A stretch of DNA of 19,326 bases, from positions 1 to 19,326 of the forward strand of contig MU631309.1 in the NCBI GenBank assembly GCA_026770615.1. Reading direction: 5' to 3'. Below, piece after piece: positions 6,867 to 15,463 of this stretch. The first letter of the stretch is position 1; each line of letters starts with the position of its first letter. This stretch comes from Pavlovales sp. CCMP2436 (taxonomy: Eukaryota > Haptophyta > Pavlovophyceae > Pavlovales). The notes under the pieces are model-generated. The model did not search any database. It was given only the letters and a program-made list of their open reading frames with translations, and was not told the DNA's origin. Both the position numbers and the translations under genes were made by a program.

Positions 6867-7363
6867 GCTCCGGAGGATTTTCACCAGACTTATTTCAAAT
6901 TTCCCTTCGAACTGGCCACTAATTCGGATTTTGATCCCAGCTCGCTAGGCCGGGCTGCTCCTGATGGCAGTGCACATGTGCATGTGGAGGGCTTTGCACT
7001 AGTGTGGCGGCGGCAGCGCGCAAGGCGATGGCGAGGGCACGGCCTGTGCCAAGGGGCAGGACGCGCGCAAACTCTGCTCGCCATCGCCGGGCTCGTCCGC
7101 CGACGGCAGCCGCACACCATGGCGGGTCGGAGGCCTTCGGTGCCGTCTGCCAGCGTTGCTTATGTGCCGTGGGGCGTGCTCGCCTGATCGGCAGGGCGGG
7201 GTCGGCGTGGCGCCATGTCCCTGGAGGGACACGGCGTTTGCCGATCTTGAGTGCGAGTCCAACGGACTCACTTGTCTGACTCTGAGGCAGGACAAGATGC
7301 AGGCGGGTTGGACGCCGTCCGGCAGCCAGACGGCTGCGGGCGGGCCTGCGTGTTATTCCGAGC
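6867..7363. other. Region 3' of the nucleotidyltransferase gene
   Basis: No gene is supported here. Several overlapping frames are open because the DNA is GC-rich. A hairpin of 12-bp arms (CGCCATGTCCCT / AGGGACACGGCG, one mismatch) lies near 7209-7235, and a smaller one (GAGTCC / GGACTC) near 7255-7267. They lie past the stop of the minus-strand gene at 7364 and could be in its 3' UTR. I see no clear polyadenylation signal. Confidence 0.4.
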
Positions 7364-8822
7364 TCAGAGTGAACTCTTCGCAAGGAGTGCGCCGCAAACG
7401 ACCGAGGAGCGTATCTTCTTGGCGCTCCTCCGCGGCATCGATTCGTTGGCCACCACGAGCACTGCATGGTCCCATGCGAACGGGCGCCTCAAGAGCTGAG
7501 CGAGGTGCGCCTCGTCCTTGGGACGGTTTGAGCTGCACTTCTTCAGCAGCGCGAGCTCTGGCTTCACCTGCTTCATCACACTTTTGCCCGTCGTCCATAT
7601 GCGCCACCGATCGTCATCCATGAGGTGCTCATCTGCTAAGTCGGAACCATGCGGCCCAAGCCAGCCGGATGCGACAACCTGCACGCCCGGTGCGATGATC
7701 GTGGCGTGCGATGACTTGGTTGCTCGCGCGCGGAATGCGGGCCGCACGAGCACGTCGACGTCGTGCCCCGGCCGGTCAGCCCAGCCCGCGAGCACGGACG
7801 AGCCGACCACCACGAAATCGTCGACCGAGATGTTGCGCTGGCGCATGGCGGACTCGACGCACGCGAGCAGGTTGGCGCTGCCACATACGCCGTCGATGTG
7901 CGTGCGCCCCAACAGCCGCTCAATGTGCCGCGTGTGCACATTCTCGTTGTCCGAGCCGTGTATGATGATGTCGTGAATGTACATCGGCACTCGATCCTTA
8001 TACTTCCCGCGCACGCTCGCCTTGAGCCTCTCCATCTGCGCGGAGATGAGCGAGCCGCTCCCGCGCTTGCGGCGGTAGAGCGGGTTCACCGAGCGGATCT
8101 CGAGCGCCAGTACTTCAGACGGGCAAGGAGCGAGGTGCGCAACCTTTATCTCCACCTTATCCGTAGCGATGTCGTCCACCTCATAAACCTGTCGCACAAA
8201 GTCGCCCAGCAGGTGCACGTGCAGCGCGCGCGCGATTGTCACTTCACTGTGCAGCCGCACGTCTGCCTCGATCAAAGGCCACAGTGGCCGCGCGCACCCC
8301 CAAACGAGCACCACGAGGCGCGCGGCGGTCGCGTGCTGGAGCCTCGCGTGATCGGCCTCGCGCGAGAGGGCGGTAGCCGGGAGGGCAGAAGGCACCGAGT
8401 GGCCCCACAGGCCCATGAGTTCGGCCTCGTGCACGAGCGCAGCCGCCGGAGCTGCACCGAGCACGCTGCGGGTGTACTGCAGTGTATGCACGTTGGGTCC
8501 TGTCTCGCGGCTGGCGTTGCACTGCCTCGACACCGAGATGCGAGTCTCGTTGAGTGCCAACGCCAGGCCGGCGCGGTGGGCACCGTCATTTATGCGAAAG
8601 TTGGTGGACACCTCGATCGGGTGCTCGCCCCAGTTGAACCCGTCGCGTTGTACGGACGCGACGAGGGCGCGGAACATCTCGAGGCGGATCCGGGCGTGTT
8701 TCCGTCCGGTCCGCGCGCCGATAAAATGCAAGTACATCAACTCCCAGTTGAAACCGGTCGTGATGTTGAGCAGCCAGTGCCGCGCCACTGTGGCGCGTGC
8801 GCACGCGCGTGCGGTGGGCGCA
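7364..8822 (-). CDS. Main part of a multidomain gene: DGxHR domain and nucleotidyltransferase-fold domain
   Basis: The frame is open from 8929, but only the part after about 8820 looks real. Residue numbers count from the ATG at 8929. NWELMYLHFIGARTGRK (61-77) leads into FRINDGAHRAGLALAL (111-126), a DGxHR motif like that of ParB/sulfiredoxin-type folds. A middle domain contains VLVWGCARPLWPLIEAD (207-223) and YIHDIIIHGSDNENVHTRHI (317-336). The C-terminal domain has VVVGSSVLAGWADRPGHDVD (373-392), fitting the polymerase-beta-type nucleotidyltransferase motif hG[GS]x(9-13)[DE]h[DE]h. KPELALLKK (456-464) and RPKDEAHL (469-476) follow, as in many small NTases. The fold would transfer a nucleotide or related group. 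The substrate is unknown, and glycan modification is only a guess from the predicted secretory location. No introns are needed. The N-terminal part is in another frame (next entry). Confidence 0.75.
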
Positions 8823-9540
8823 GTGCAGTCAGCTCGGTCTTGACGCAGATGCCGCGCGCGCGCCGGAAGCGGATGCGCATGCCAGCGTGGTGCACGTGGC
8901 GAGGGACGGGCGTGCCTGCGCGCGCACATGTGGCCTTGAAGATGACATCAAAGCGGAAGAAGCTGTCGGCAAGCTGGCGGGGGCGGAAGAAGCTCTGCGC
9001 CGCCTGGTGCGAACGCAGCCACGGCATGAGCTCGAGCGTGCACATCTGCCTGGCGTCTTGAGTAACTACGTTGTACTCGCATTTCGACTTCTTGCAGGCC
9101 TCTCTCGACGCGACACCAGCTCGACCAGACAGCGCCGCAACCACGGGCGTGGCGGGGCAGCGCGTCGCCCATAGATTGCCCGCGGGGCAAAACCCCGGGG
9201 TCGCGGTCTGGTTGATGCACGTGCGCGCGTCGGCATGGATGCAGTAAGTGCAGGCGATCAGCAGGCAGGATGCGCAGTTGTGCACCGAGAAGCAGTGCGC
9301 TCGGTCGGCGACCGCCTGCGCCGTGAATTGCAGTAGCAGCGACTGACCCGGCCCTTTCACGGCTGCCTTGGCCGCAGGGCTCGCCACCGGGTTCTCCATC
9401 TTGTTCATCCCTTTCACGACCGCCTTGGCCGTCTCTGTCGCCACCGGGTTCACAATCTTGTTCGCTCCGAAGATCACGCAGCTGAGCAGCAGCACGCAGC
9501 TGCGCAGCGCGAGCGCATGGGAGAGGGAGCGAGCCGCCAT
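8770..9540 (-). CDS. N-terminal part of the same gene: membrane anchor and Cys-rich domain
   Basis: ATG at 9538-9540. Residues 9-25 (ALALRSCVLLLSCVIFG) form a hydrophobic signal or type II anchor. Residues 27-44 and 46-63 are an internal duplication (NKIVNPVATETAKAVVKG / NKMENPVASPAAKAAVKG, a 54-bp repeat). A Cys cluster at 83, 89, 92, 97, 100, 108, 118 and 128 has the C-x5-C-x2-C-x4-C-x2-C spacing of PSI-like domains. Then come RQMCTLELMPWLRSH (164-178), SFFRFDVIFKA (193-203), PRHVHHAGMRIRFRRA (213-228) and ICVKTELTAL (231-240). After residue 240 the frame turns into Arg/His-rich sequence, while the downstream frame becomes protein-like. A frame change at about 8780-8823, in a CGCG-rich tract, therefore joins this to the 7364-8822 part as one protein of about 700 residues. 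Alternatives are a small unrecognised intron or two genes. Confidence 0.65.
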
Positions 9541-9699
9541 CGCCAGTGGCAGCAGCGGTGGTCACGTCCCTGAGGGGTAAGAGGGGGTTTCCAACCCATA
9601 ACGTCCAGAAGGGTGAACCGATTTTTCCGGTTGTGTTGTCGCAAAATATGCCCTCCGCGGGCCCTCCGGGGGTCCTCCCGGGGGGCTCCTACCCGGGGA
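9541..9699. other. 5' flank of the membrane-anchored gene
   Basis: Upstream of the minus-strand start. A strongly self-complementary GC block (GGGCCCTCCGGGGGTCCTCC through CCCGGGG) lies at ~9659-9700. No TATA box or other promoter element is convincing. Confidence 0.4.
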
Positions 9700-9804
9700 G
9701 GATGGTCTTGACAGACGGTCGTCCTGCCCGGACAGGGTGGTCTTGACGGACAGTCGTCCTGCCCGGACAGGGTAATCGTGACAGACGGTCACCCCGCCCG
9801 GACA
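9700..9804. repeat. 35-bp tandem repeat (three copies)
   Basis: Units start at 9700, 9735 and 9770, and each contains GGTCTTGACRGACRGTCGTC (last copy diverged) followed by CTGCCCGGACA. The array sits 160 bp upstream of the gene start at 9540. Multiplicity and spacing are exact (35/35), so slippage or unequal exchange is recent. Confidence 0.85.
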
Positions 9805-10329
9805 CGGTCGAGGCGCACGGTCGACTCAAATGCCAATGCTGTTTGTATGGAGAGTATGTTGAGGTATTAGCTCGCGCCCGGGCGCGTCACGGGACTTGGA
9901 AAAGCGCCTTGCGTCCGGGCGCGTCCGGGGACCCAGGATGAATTCTTTCAACGCCCCCGACTTGCCCGAAGGCGCACGGGTATGGCAAGAGAGGGTCTGC
10001 TCATATGTTGTCTCCTACGCATATCTTACTCCCCGCGTCGTCTCTCCGCCACGAACCACTATGGTCGTTGCTTTAAAGTTTAAAATCACCCGAGCAAGGT
10101 TTTGGCAGCCTCGCAAGGCCATGCTCGGAATCGGAACCGCGATGACGTGCTCGCAGAGCGTGAGCAGCCAGTCGTGGTGGCTGGCACAAGGCGACGATGC
10201 TCCGAACAACGAGGCCGCTGGGCATCACGTTCACGTCGTTGTGGTGGCTGGCCCTGCCCAAGGCGAAGACGCTCTGTGGGACGAGCCCATCGTGCGTGTG
10301 GAGTGTTCTCCGCCTCGATGGCATCGATC
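9805..10329. other. Unassigned stretch before the second fold-back
   Basis: A + frame from about 9940 reads MNSFNAPDLPEGARVW, and a 64-codon - frame at 10015-10209 is also open. Neither is recognised. GCCCGGGCGCGTC-type motifs repeat near 9873 and 9916. A degenerate direct repeat with GTGGTGGCTGGC occurs at 10174 and 10240. Confidence 0.35.
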
Positions 10330-10713
10330 CACTGTGAAATGGTTGAATTGTGGTTGCATTTTCGCCTGGGACAGCGTCTGGGACCAGATTTGACTCTGAA
10401 TACAGAATAAGGAAAACCTGATTTATAATTGCATCACACCTCGACGAATCGTGTGCATTGCCGGAAACCAACACCCTCTGTAGTTAAAAAGAGTTGCCGT
10501 GGCGGGCTGCGCACCGTGGCTCGGCGCGCGTGCCTTGGGTGCTCGTGTCCTTCGCCACGATGGAGGGGGTTGGTTTCCGGCAATTCATACGATACGTCGA
10601 GATGTGATGCAATTAAAAATAGGTTTTGCTTACTCTGTATTCACAAATTTAAAGATCAAATCTGGTCCCAGACGCTGACGAAAATGCAACCACAATTTGA
10701 CCATTTTACAGTG
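10330..10713. mobile_element. 384-bp fold-back element with ~150-bp inverted arms (CACTGT ends)
   Basis: Left arm 10330-10478 runs from CACTGTGAAATGGTTGAATT to GGAAACCAACACCCTC. Right arm 10563-10713 is its reverse complement with substitutions and small indels, ending CCATTTTACAGTG. Both arms carry GTCTGGGACCAGATTTGA and the ATTGCATCACA / TGTGATGCAATT pair. The spacer is ~85 bp, GC-rich and non-coding. The CACTG terminus recalls CACTA-type transposons, but no 3-bp target duplication is visible (ATC left, CGC right), so the family is unassigned. No relation to the 3783-4716 fold-back was seen. Confidence 0.85.
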
Positions 10714-11700
10714 CGCAAAACGCTTTTTAATTCCAGGGTGCATCACACCTGTTTTTGTGAAACTACGACTTACTTAATAGGAAAATAGGCAGCAGCAGTC
10801 AGGCAAACTGAAATGTGCGGCCGACGAATTCAGCCAGTGATCGCCCAGGTGGCGGGCCTAAGCGGCTTCATGCCACGACCGCGTGTTTTACGCTGGAAAC
10901 TAACCCCCTCTATACCCCTCGGGGGGTGCGGAAACTTATCCCAGGTTCAAAAGGGAACAGACAATTCCTGCGCGATCAAGGGTACTCTAGTGACAACTAC
11001 ATCTGCGCATGGCCAGCTCCACGGGGCGTGCGCAGATCCAATTCTTAACGCAATCGGACCAGAACTGCGTGAACAGGTTGGTCCCAACCGACTTATTTGC
11101 CACGGGACGCGCCGACCAGCGCGCGCTCCAGCGCGCGCAACATGGGGACAGCGTGGTAGACTGTTCCAATGGACTGCCACGTGCTCGCGTTGAGGGAGCA
11201 GTTGGCCTAAGCATCGGTGAAGGTCTGTGCGAAGCATGGGCAGCCTTGAGCATGCCTGGACGCTCGCTAGAGATGGTGCGCGGTGTGGCATGGTGGAGGT
11301 GTACCACTGTGCCAGCGCCACCAAGCGAGCACGCAGAACTTCATGACTACACGCCTGCCTACATGCGGAGGCGGGCGGGCGGGCGAGGTGTTACATCGTT
11401 TAAGGTATGCACCTCGACATCAGTGCCCATTTGCAAAGTTCACCGCGTCCTTGCTCGAAGACGGCCATGGTTGCGCGCAGACGTCCACATCGCACGCGTG
11501 GGCCGCAATACGGCAGCTAGGACGCGGAGGAGCGAACAATATGATGCTCGTGAGGTACGATGTCGATGTGCACCGAGATTTCTGCCGTTGGCGGCCTCTC
11601 GGAAGCCCAGTGTGCAGTGCAGGGCCTCGTGCGGCTGACGGCCAAGAGAGCGTTCCGCCACAGATTAACGCCGCACGCTTTCTGTGTTTCTCGAAAAAAA
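10714..11700. other. Unassigned stretch
   Basis: Many overlapping frames (up to 209 codons, 11009-11638 +) are open because of GC content, and none shows a domain I recognise. The minus strand at 11517-11690 has a protein-like run, PTAEISVHIDIVPHEHHIV, that may be a gene fragment. A + frame near 10860-11040 reads VRKLIPGSKGNRQFLRDQG. Both are left without function. Confidence 0.35.
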
Positions 11701-11705
11701 TTGTC

Positions 11706-11706
<1 letters not shown>

Positions 11707-11736
<30 letters not shown>

Positions 11737-11760
11737 AAAAAATAAAAATAGAAATAATAA
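11707..11760. repeat. Poly-T tract followed by A-rich run
   Basis: About 25 T in a row (~11707-11731) are followed by AAATAAAAAATAAAAATAG. On the minus strand this is a T-rich run followed by poly(A), which could be the tail of a retrocopy inserted on that strand, but no body with a defined end was identified. Homopolymer lengths of this kind are often wrong in assemblies. Confidence 0.6.
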
Positions 11761-11852
11761 CAGTTCTTTTGACGCCTCCCTACTTGCAGCCCCTGTCGAT
11801 GGCGTAGGGATAAGGCGCCTGTATTCCGACGGCTGAGGCGAGGCAAGCATCT

Positions 11853-12017
11853 GAAGCGTTCGACGCAATAGGAAGGGCGAATTTTGAGCTTGAGACTGAG
11901 CTTCTTAGCAAATTGCATGCAAATAATGCTTAATTTGTTTTCTATTACATACAAACAATGCAGAATACGAGGCGCAGTTTCTTATCGGTACGGCTTCTTA
12001 TTGCCCGCGATCCCCTG
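11853..12017. mobile_element. Small inverted-repeat element, copy B
   Basis: Opposite in orientation to copy A. The right terminus is intact (TTCTTATTGCCCGCGATCCC then CTG) and followed by TA. The left terminus is decayed (CGACGCAATAGGAAGGGCGA) and lacks a flanking TA. The interior GAGCTTCTTAGCAAATT and ACATACAAACAATGC matches copy C closely. Length ~165 bp. Confidence 0.75.
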
Positions 12018-12019
12018 TA

Positions 12020-12545
12020 CGGAGGCTAAACAGCCAGGGCCCAGTCGCCTCTGACCTGGGGCACATTTGGCTAGCTGACAAGCGCCCATAAGGAATATCA
12101 TTTATTATTAACGAATAACTGAACAACACCTGTTGAACCATTCTGAGCCGCTAATATATATATTAATAAATGAGTGCTTACGTAAATAAATGCATACATA
12201 AATACGTACAAAATGACATTTTTAAAACTTTAAGAACTTGGCCGTCTACGCCGCGGGGACTCGGATCTCAGCCGCGCCGCGCCCGGAAGTGGGGCCGCTG
12301 GGTTGTGGGCGGGCCTGGTGCTCGCAGAGGGTTATTTCCAAGCGCGCCTTGTCGATTCTGAGGCGCAGGTGCGGCCGTCACGCCCTCGTTCACCTGAGGC
12401 GGGTGGTGATGAGGCGGGTCTTCGGAGGCCGAGAAGGGCACACTGCTCGTCTATGAGGCACGCGGCCGCCGCGACGGCTCCTCGCCCCCCCTGAAGGCCC
12501 GGAGACCGATAAAAGGCCCGGGAAGCCGTTTCGCGCCTCTATATA
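12020..12545. mobile_element. Diverged relative of the 3783-4716 fold-back, mostly one arm
   Basis: It is collinear with the left arm of the first fold-back: GGGCACATT, AATAAATGAGTG, AAATAAAT-CATACA, CGGCCGTCTACGCCGCGGGG, GGGGCCGCTGGGTTGTGGG, GCCGAGAAGGGCACACTGCT and TCTATGAGGC all follow in order. It then crosses the centre (TTCGCGCCTC) and stops before most of the right arm. Compared with the first element it lacks the outermost ~80 bp. It begins directly after the TA of copy B, mirroring the arrangement at 4716-4737. Confidence 0.7.
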
Positions 12546-12601
12546 CCCCTATGCAGCAGCTGATGGGAGGGGTCGGTATGTCATTTAGTTAGAATAAATT
12601 T

Positions 12602-12735
12602 CAGCCTGGATCGCGAGCAATAAGAAAACGTTTTTTGCAACAATTTGTGTGCAAGAATATTTTCACATTTGTGTGCAATTGCGTGCAAGCATATTTCCTT
12701 TATTTTTTTGCAAATAGTAACACACACAAATTGTG
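12602..12735. repeat. Orphan terminus and 11-bp inverted repeat
   Basis: CAGCCTGGATCGCGAGCAAT then AAGAA (12602-12626) resembles the terminus of the TA-flanked family with a 2-bp insertion. Downstream, CAATTTGTGTG (12641-12651) is a perfect inverted match of CACACAAATTG (12723-12733). No second family terminus is found, so this is a decayed or different member. Confidence 0.45.
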
Positions 12736-13366
12736 AGAGGCTCAGTCCGTTGCTTCACTTCGCTTCCACACTCCTTTTAGCAGCATTAATTTACATATTT
12801 CAAAATAAACACACCATATAGTTAGAGCTTGCGTCGGAGCGCTAAGATCAGCTTGACTTGAAAGTAATACTGCTAAGTTAATACATTCAAACCACTATTA
12901 TTTACATTGAAAGAAAAACTCCCATTCTAAGAGCCGAATGGTGACAAGACTTAAGACAGCAGCGTTGGTGCAGCCAAAATCTATAATTTGCGGAATTCGG
13001 GCTCAGACGTCAGCTCACTCGATCACGTCGTCTACGTAGCTGCCCCCACCTCCGCCACCGCCTGCGCAGTCGACTCCTTGAACGGAGCCGGCACCCGAGA
13101 GAGACGCGTGCGGCCCACTCTGCCGCCGCCCGCCGCCCACCGCCGGGAGGGCCGTGTCTCCGCCGTGGAGGGGCGGCACTTGCCACGCCTGGCCCTGGCC
13201 CTGGTTGAGGGGGCGCAGCGGTCAGTGCGCGGATGCAGGCGACTGCTGCTGCGCTGCGCTACCGCCGCTCGGCGCAGAACCCTGCTGTGCCCCCGACTGC
13301 TCTGAGCCCCCGCCTCCCGCTGCGCCGGGTACGGGGGCTCTGAAGAAGCTGTCGATGCGCTTGCTA
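12736..13366. other. Unassigned stretch
   Basis: 12736-12980 is AT-rich with nothing recognised. 12990-13366 is GC-rich. A + frame (12988-13305) and a - frame with Gly/Gln/Ser-rich sequence both look low-complexity. A Gly run followed by SYVDDVIE on the minus strand at ~13015-13065 could be the tail of a low-complexity protein, but I cannot assign it. Confidence 0.35.
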
Positions 13367-13534
13367 CAGGGTGACGCTGACAATGAGAAGGGCGAAATTT
13401 GAGCTTTAGGCTGAGCTTCTTAGCAAATTACATACAAACAATGCTTAAATTTGCTTAAATTATATGCAAACAATGCAAAAATACTAGGCTCAGCATCTTA
13501 ACTGTACGGCTTCTTATTGCCCGCGACAACCCTG
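13367..13534. mobile_element. Small inverted-repeat element, copy C
   Basis: 168 bp in the same orientation as copy B. The left end CAGGGTGACGCTGACAATGA is preceded by TA. The right end TTCTTATTGCCCGCGACAAC then CCTG is followed by TG, so that TA has mutated. The interior matches copies A and B (GAGCTTCTTAGCAAATTACA, AAACAATGC, AGGCTCAGCATCTTAAC). Confidence 0.75.
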
Positions 13535-13610
13535 TGCCACCGCCCTGCGCCCCCGTCGCCGCGCCCGCTGGCTCGAAGGCAAGCGTCGCGCTGCGAGAGA
13601 AATTGAATGC

Positions 13611-13830
13611 AAGGGAGGGGGGGGGCTGAGAGGAAAACAGTATAAAAGGAGAGGGGGGGAAATAGGGATGAGTGCAAAAAAAAGGAAATGGGGTTGGGGG
13701 GGGTTGAGTGCAAAATAGTAAAAAAAGGGGGGGGAATGAGTAACAACCGCGGAAGACATGGGCGTAAAAAAACACGAAAAAAGGGGGGAGGCATACTTAC
13801 ATATGGGTGTGAAGGGGGGGGGAGGGGCAC
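13611..13830. repeat. G-run cluster (low complexity, + strand)
   Basis: Multiple runs of 5-9 G alternate with A-runs and GAGTGCAAAA, a sub-motif seen at 13670 and 13707. At least eight G-tracts of four or more lie within 220 bp, which meets the usual G-quadruplex pattern. The minus-strand frames here give Pro/Phe/Ser polymers and are not genes. Confidence 0.8.
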
Positions 13831-13834
13831 ACAC

Positions 13835-14595
13835 ATTGTAGAGCCGTTCCTATGCCAACGACTCAGGAGGAACACAGGGCTTGGAACAGTCACGCAGCGT
13901 CGCACCTGCGCTTGCCGCCTGCCTTGGTGTGAGTACGAATATGTAACAGCTCGTGACAGCAGACTCATTCGAAATCCGGACTGGGCCGAATCCGGAGTAA
14001 CTGCCAAACAAAGGCATCGTATCTCCTATTGAGATGCCTGGAGTCTAGCCTAACTAGGATTCGCGAATTAGTCGGGCCTCAAGCCGAGGGACGTAATAGC
14101 AAGAAAAAATGAAAAAAAAGACCTGCGCTTGCCGCCTACCTTGGGTCCGCCCACGCCATCTGCCTTGAGTGAGCTGCCGCACCCGCCCAAAGCGCGGGAA
14201 ACCGTGTCGAGCTTTTTGTTCACGCTGTAGTGTAGAAGCACAATTATGAGCGCTTCGTTTTTTTTTTTTTTTTTGGGTGTGCATGGCAGGAGGCGTTATC
14301 TCACAGGCGTGATCGAGATTAGACTTCAGACATAAGGCATGACAGCAGGGAGAAGTGGTGAGGCGGAGGATGTTACGAATACGACGCGCCAGTGCAGAAG
14401 ACGGCGTGCAGAGCGCTGTACGTCCTCAGAAGTTGTTCTTTATTATTATTTTGTGTGCGTTGTCACAGCTAGCGCTGGCGCGCAAAGACAAGGCGCGCAA
14501 GCAGGCGGCAGTGGCCGAGGGCGCGCTGTCCCTGGTTGACGAAATATAAAAACACATAAAATCGCTCCAGAGCCATATGAAATCGTCCACTGATC
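13835..14595. other. Unassigned stretch with a 24-bp direct repeat
   Basis: ACCTGCGCTTGCCGCCTGCC at 13900 recurs at 14121 with one change. A T-run of about 18 is at ~14257-14274. A + frame from the ATG at ~14370 reads LFFIIILCALSQLALA then RKDKARKQAAV and stops at 14549. This looks like a signal peptide but is only ~60 codons with no mature domain, so I do not call it a gene. Confidence 0.35.
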
Positions 14596-14925
14596 CACCG
14601 AGCAGCAAGTAGGCGACGTCCACCGGCCTGAGAAAAGAGTTGCCACCAATACTTTTTTTGTTTAAAAATTGTTCAGAAAAGTATGATTATTCAGAGCAGC
14701 AAATAGGCGACATTCACCGGCCTGAGAAGAGTTATTTTTTTTATTTTTTCGCTACGACTTAGAAGAAGTTGCCACCAGAAAAGTATCAGAAAATTCAAAA
14801 TTATTATTGTCCAGAAAAGTGTAAGTATTCATATAAGCAACCCACCGACCTGAGAAGATATTTATCAGTCAGAAAAGTGTTTTGATTCAGATATGCAACG
14901 TCCACCGCCCTGAAAAGCAGCTTGA
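14596..14925. repeat. Degenerate tandem repeat around CCACCGGCCTGAGAA
   Basis: Units begin near 14600, 14694, 14829 and 14884. Each has AGCAA-TAGGCGAC or a shortened form, followed by CACCGRCCTGAGAAG, then an AT-rich tail with CAGAAAAGTRT. Spacing varies from 55 to 135 bp because tails expand and contract. There is no coding content. Confidence 0.65.
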
Positions 14926-14932
14926 AAATTTT

Positions 14933-14990
14933 ATTTCGAAAGCAAGAAAAATTTCAAGGCTGTGCGAGGAAAGGTTCTTGCTTTCGAAAT
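14933..14990. repeat. Perfect 16-bp inverted repeat (hairpin)
   Basis: ATTTCGAAAGCAAGAA (14933-14948) and TTCTTGCTTTCGAAAT (14975-14990) pair perfectly around a 26-base loop. It sits at the right edge of the tandem array at 14596-14925. It could be a terminator-like RNA hairpin or a recombination-derived palindrome. No adjacent gene explains it. Confidence 0.75.
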
Positions 14991-15121
14991 AATTATTAGA
15001 AGGAAAGGTTGCGGCGAAGAGACGACACGGGAAGAAAGATAGTGCATGAGACAACCGACGTCGGTCATGCCAGTACGCCTTCGGGCTGCAAGTCGGGGGT
15101 CATTAAAACAACTACTGCATA

Positions 15122-15383
15122 TGAAAAAGGCGTACCTCGTCTGTCCGATGCGGTGCGCCCGCCCTGAAAGTGCTTTTAAAGTGCAGAGAACCGTCACGCA
15201 TTGTTCCTCTGACAAAGACAGCATCATTCCTCTGACAAAAGACAGCATCAATCCACTGACGACAGACAGCATCGTTCCTATGACAAAAGACAGGGCACAC
15301 CGCAAAGGCAGGCAGGAAACGTACTCCAAAAAAAAAACAAAAAAAAGGCAAACCTTGTCTGTTCGATGCGGTGTGCCCTATTC
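15122..15383. repeat. ~38-bp direct repeat flanking a 24-bp tandem array
   Basis: AAAAAGGCGTACCTCGTCTG at ~15124 recurs as AAAAAGGCAAACCTTGTCTG at ~15343, and both continue into GATGCGGTG-GCCC. Between them, 15205-15295 holds four units of a 24-bp repeat (TCCTCTGACAAAAGACAGCA then TCAT). The unit is a multiple of three and reads as an octapeptide, IPLTKDSI-like on + or MLSLVRG-like on -. No flanking protein domain supports a gene. Confidence 0.7.
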
Positions 15384-15463
15384 TCCACCTGCTGCAAGTT
15401 GGACGAGTTCCACGAAAGCTCGGCGAACACCACTAGCTAGGCAGAGGTTAGAGAGAGCCCCAC

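Noticed and set aside
7763..9061. 432-codon + strand ORF opposite the NTase gene.
   Set aside because: It is the antisense of the NTase gene, Arg/His/Val-rich and without a domain. It is open because of GC-rich codons on the real strand.
14355..14549. Small secreted protein with a signal peptide.
   Set aside because: One hydrophobic stretch followed by ~20 charged residues. No homologous family, and the surrounding DNA is non-coding in character.
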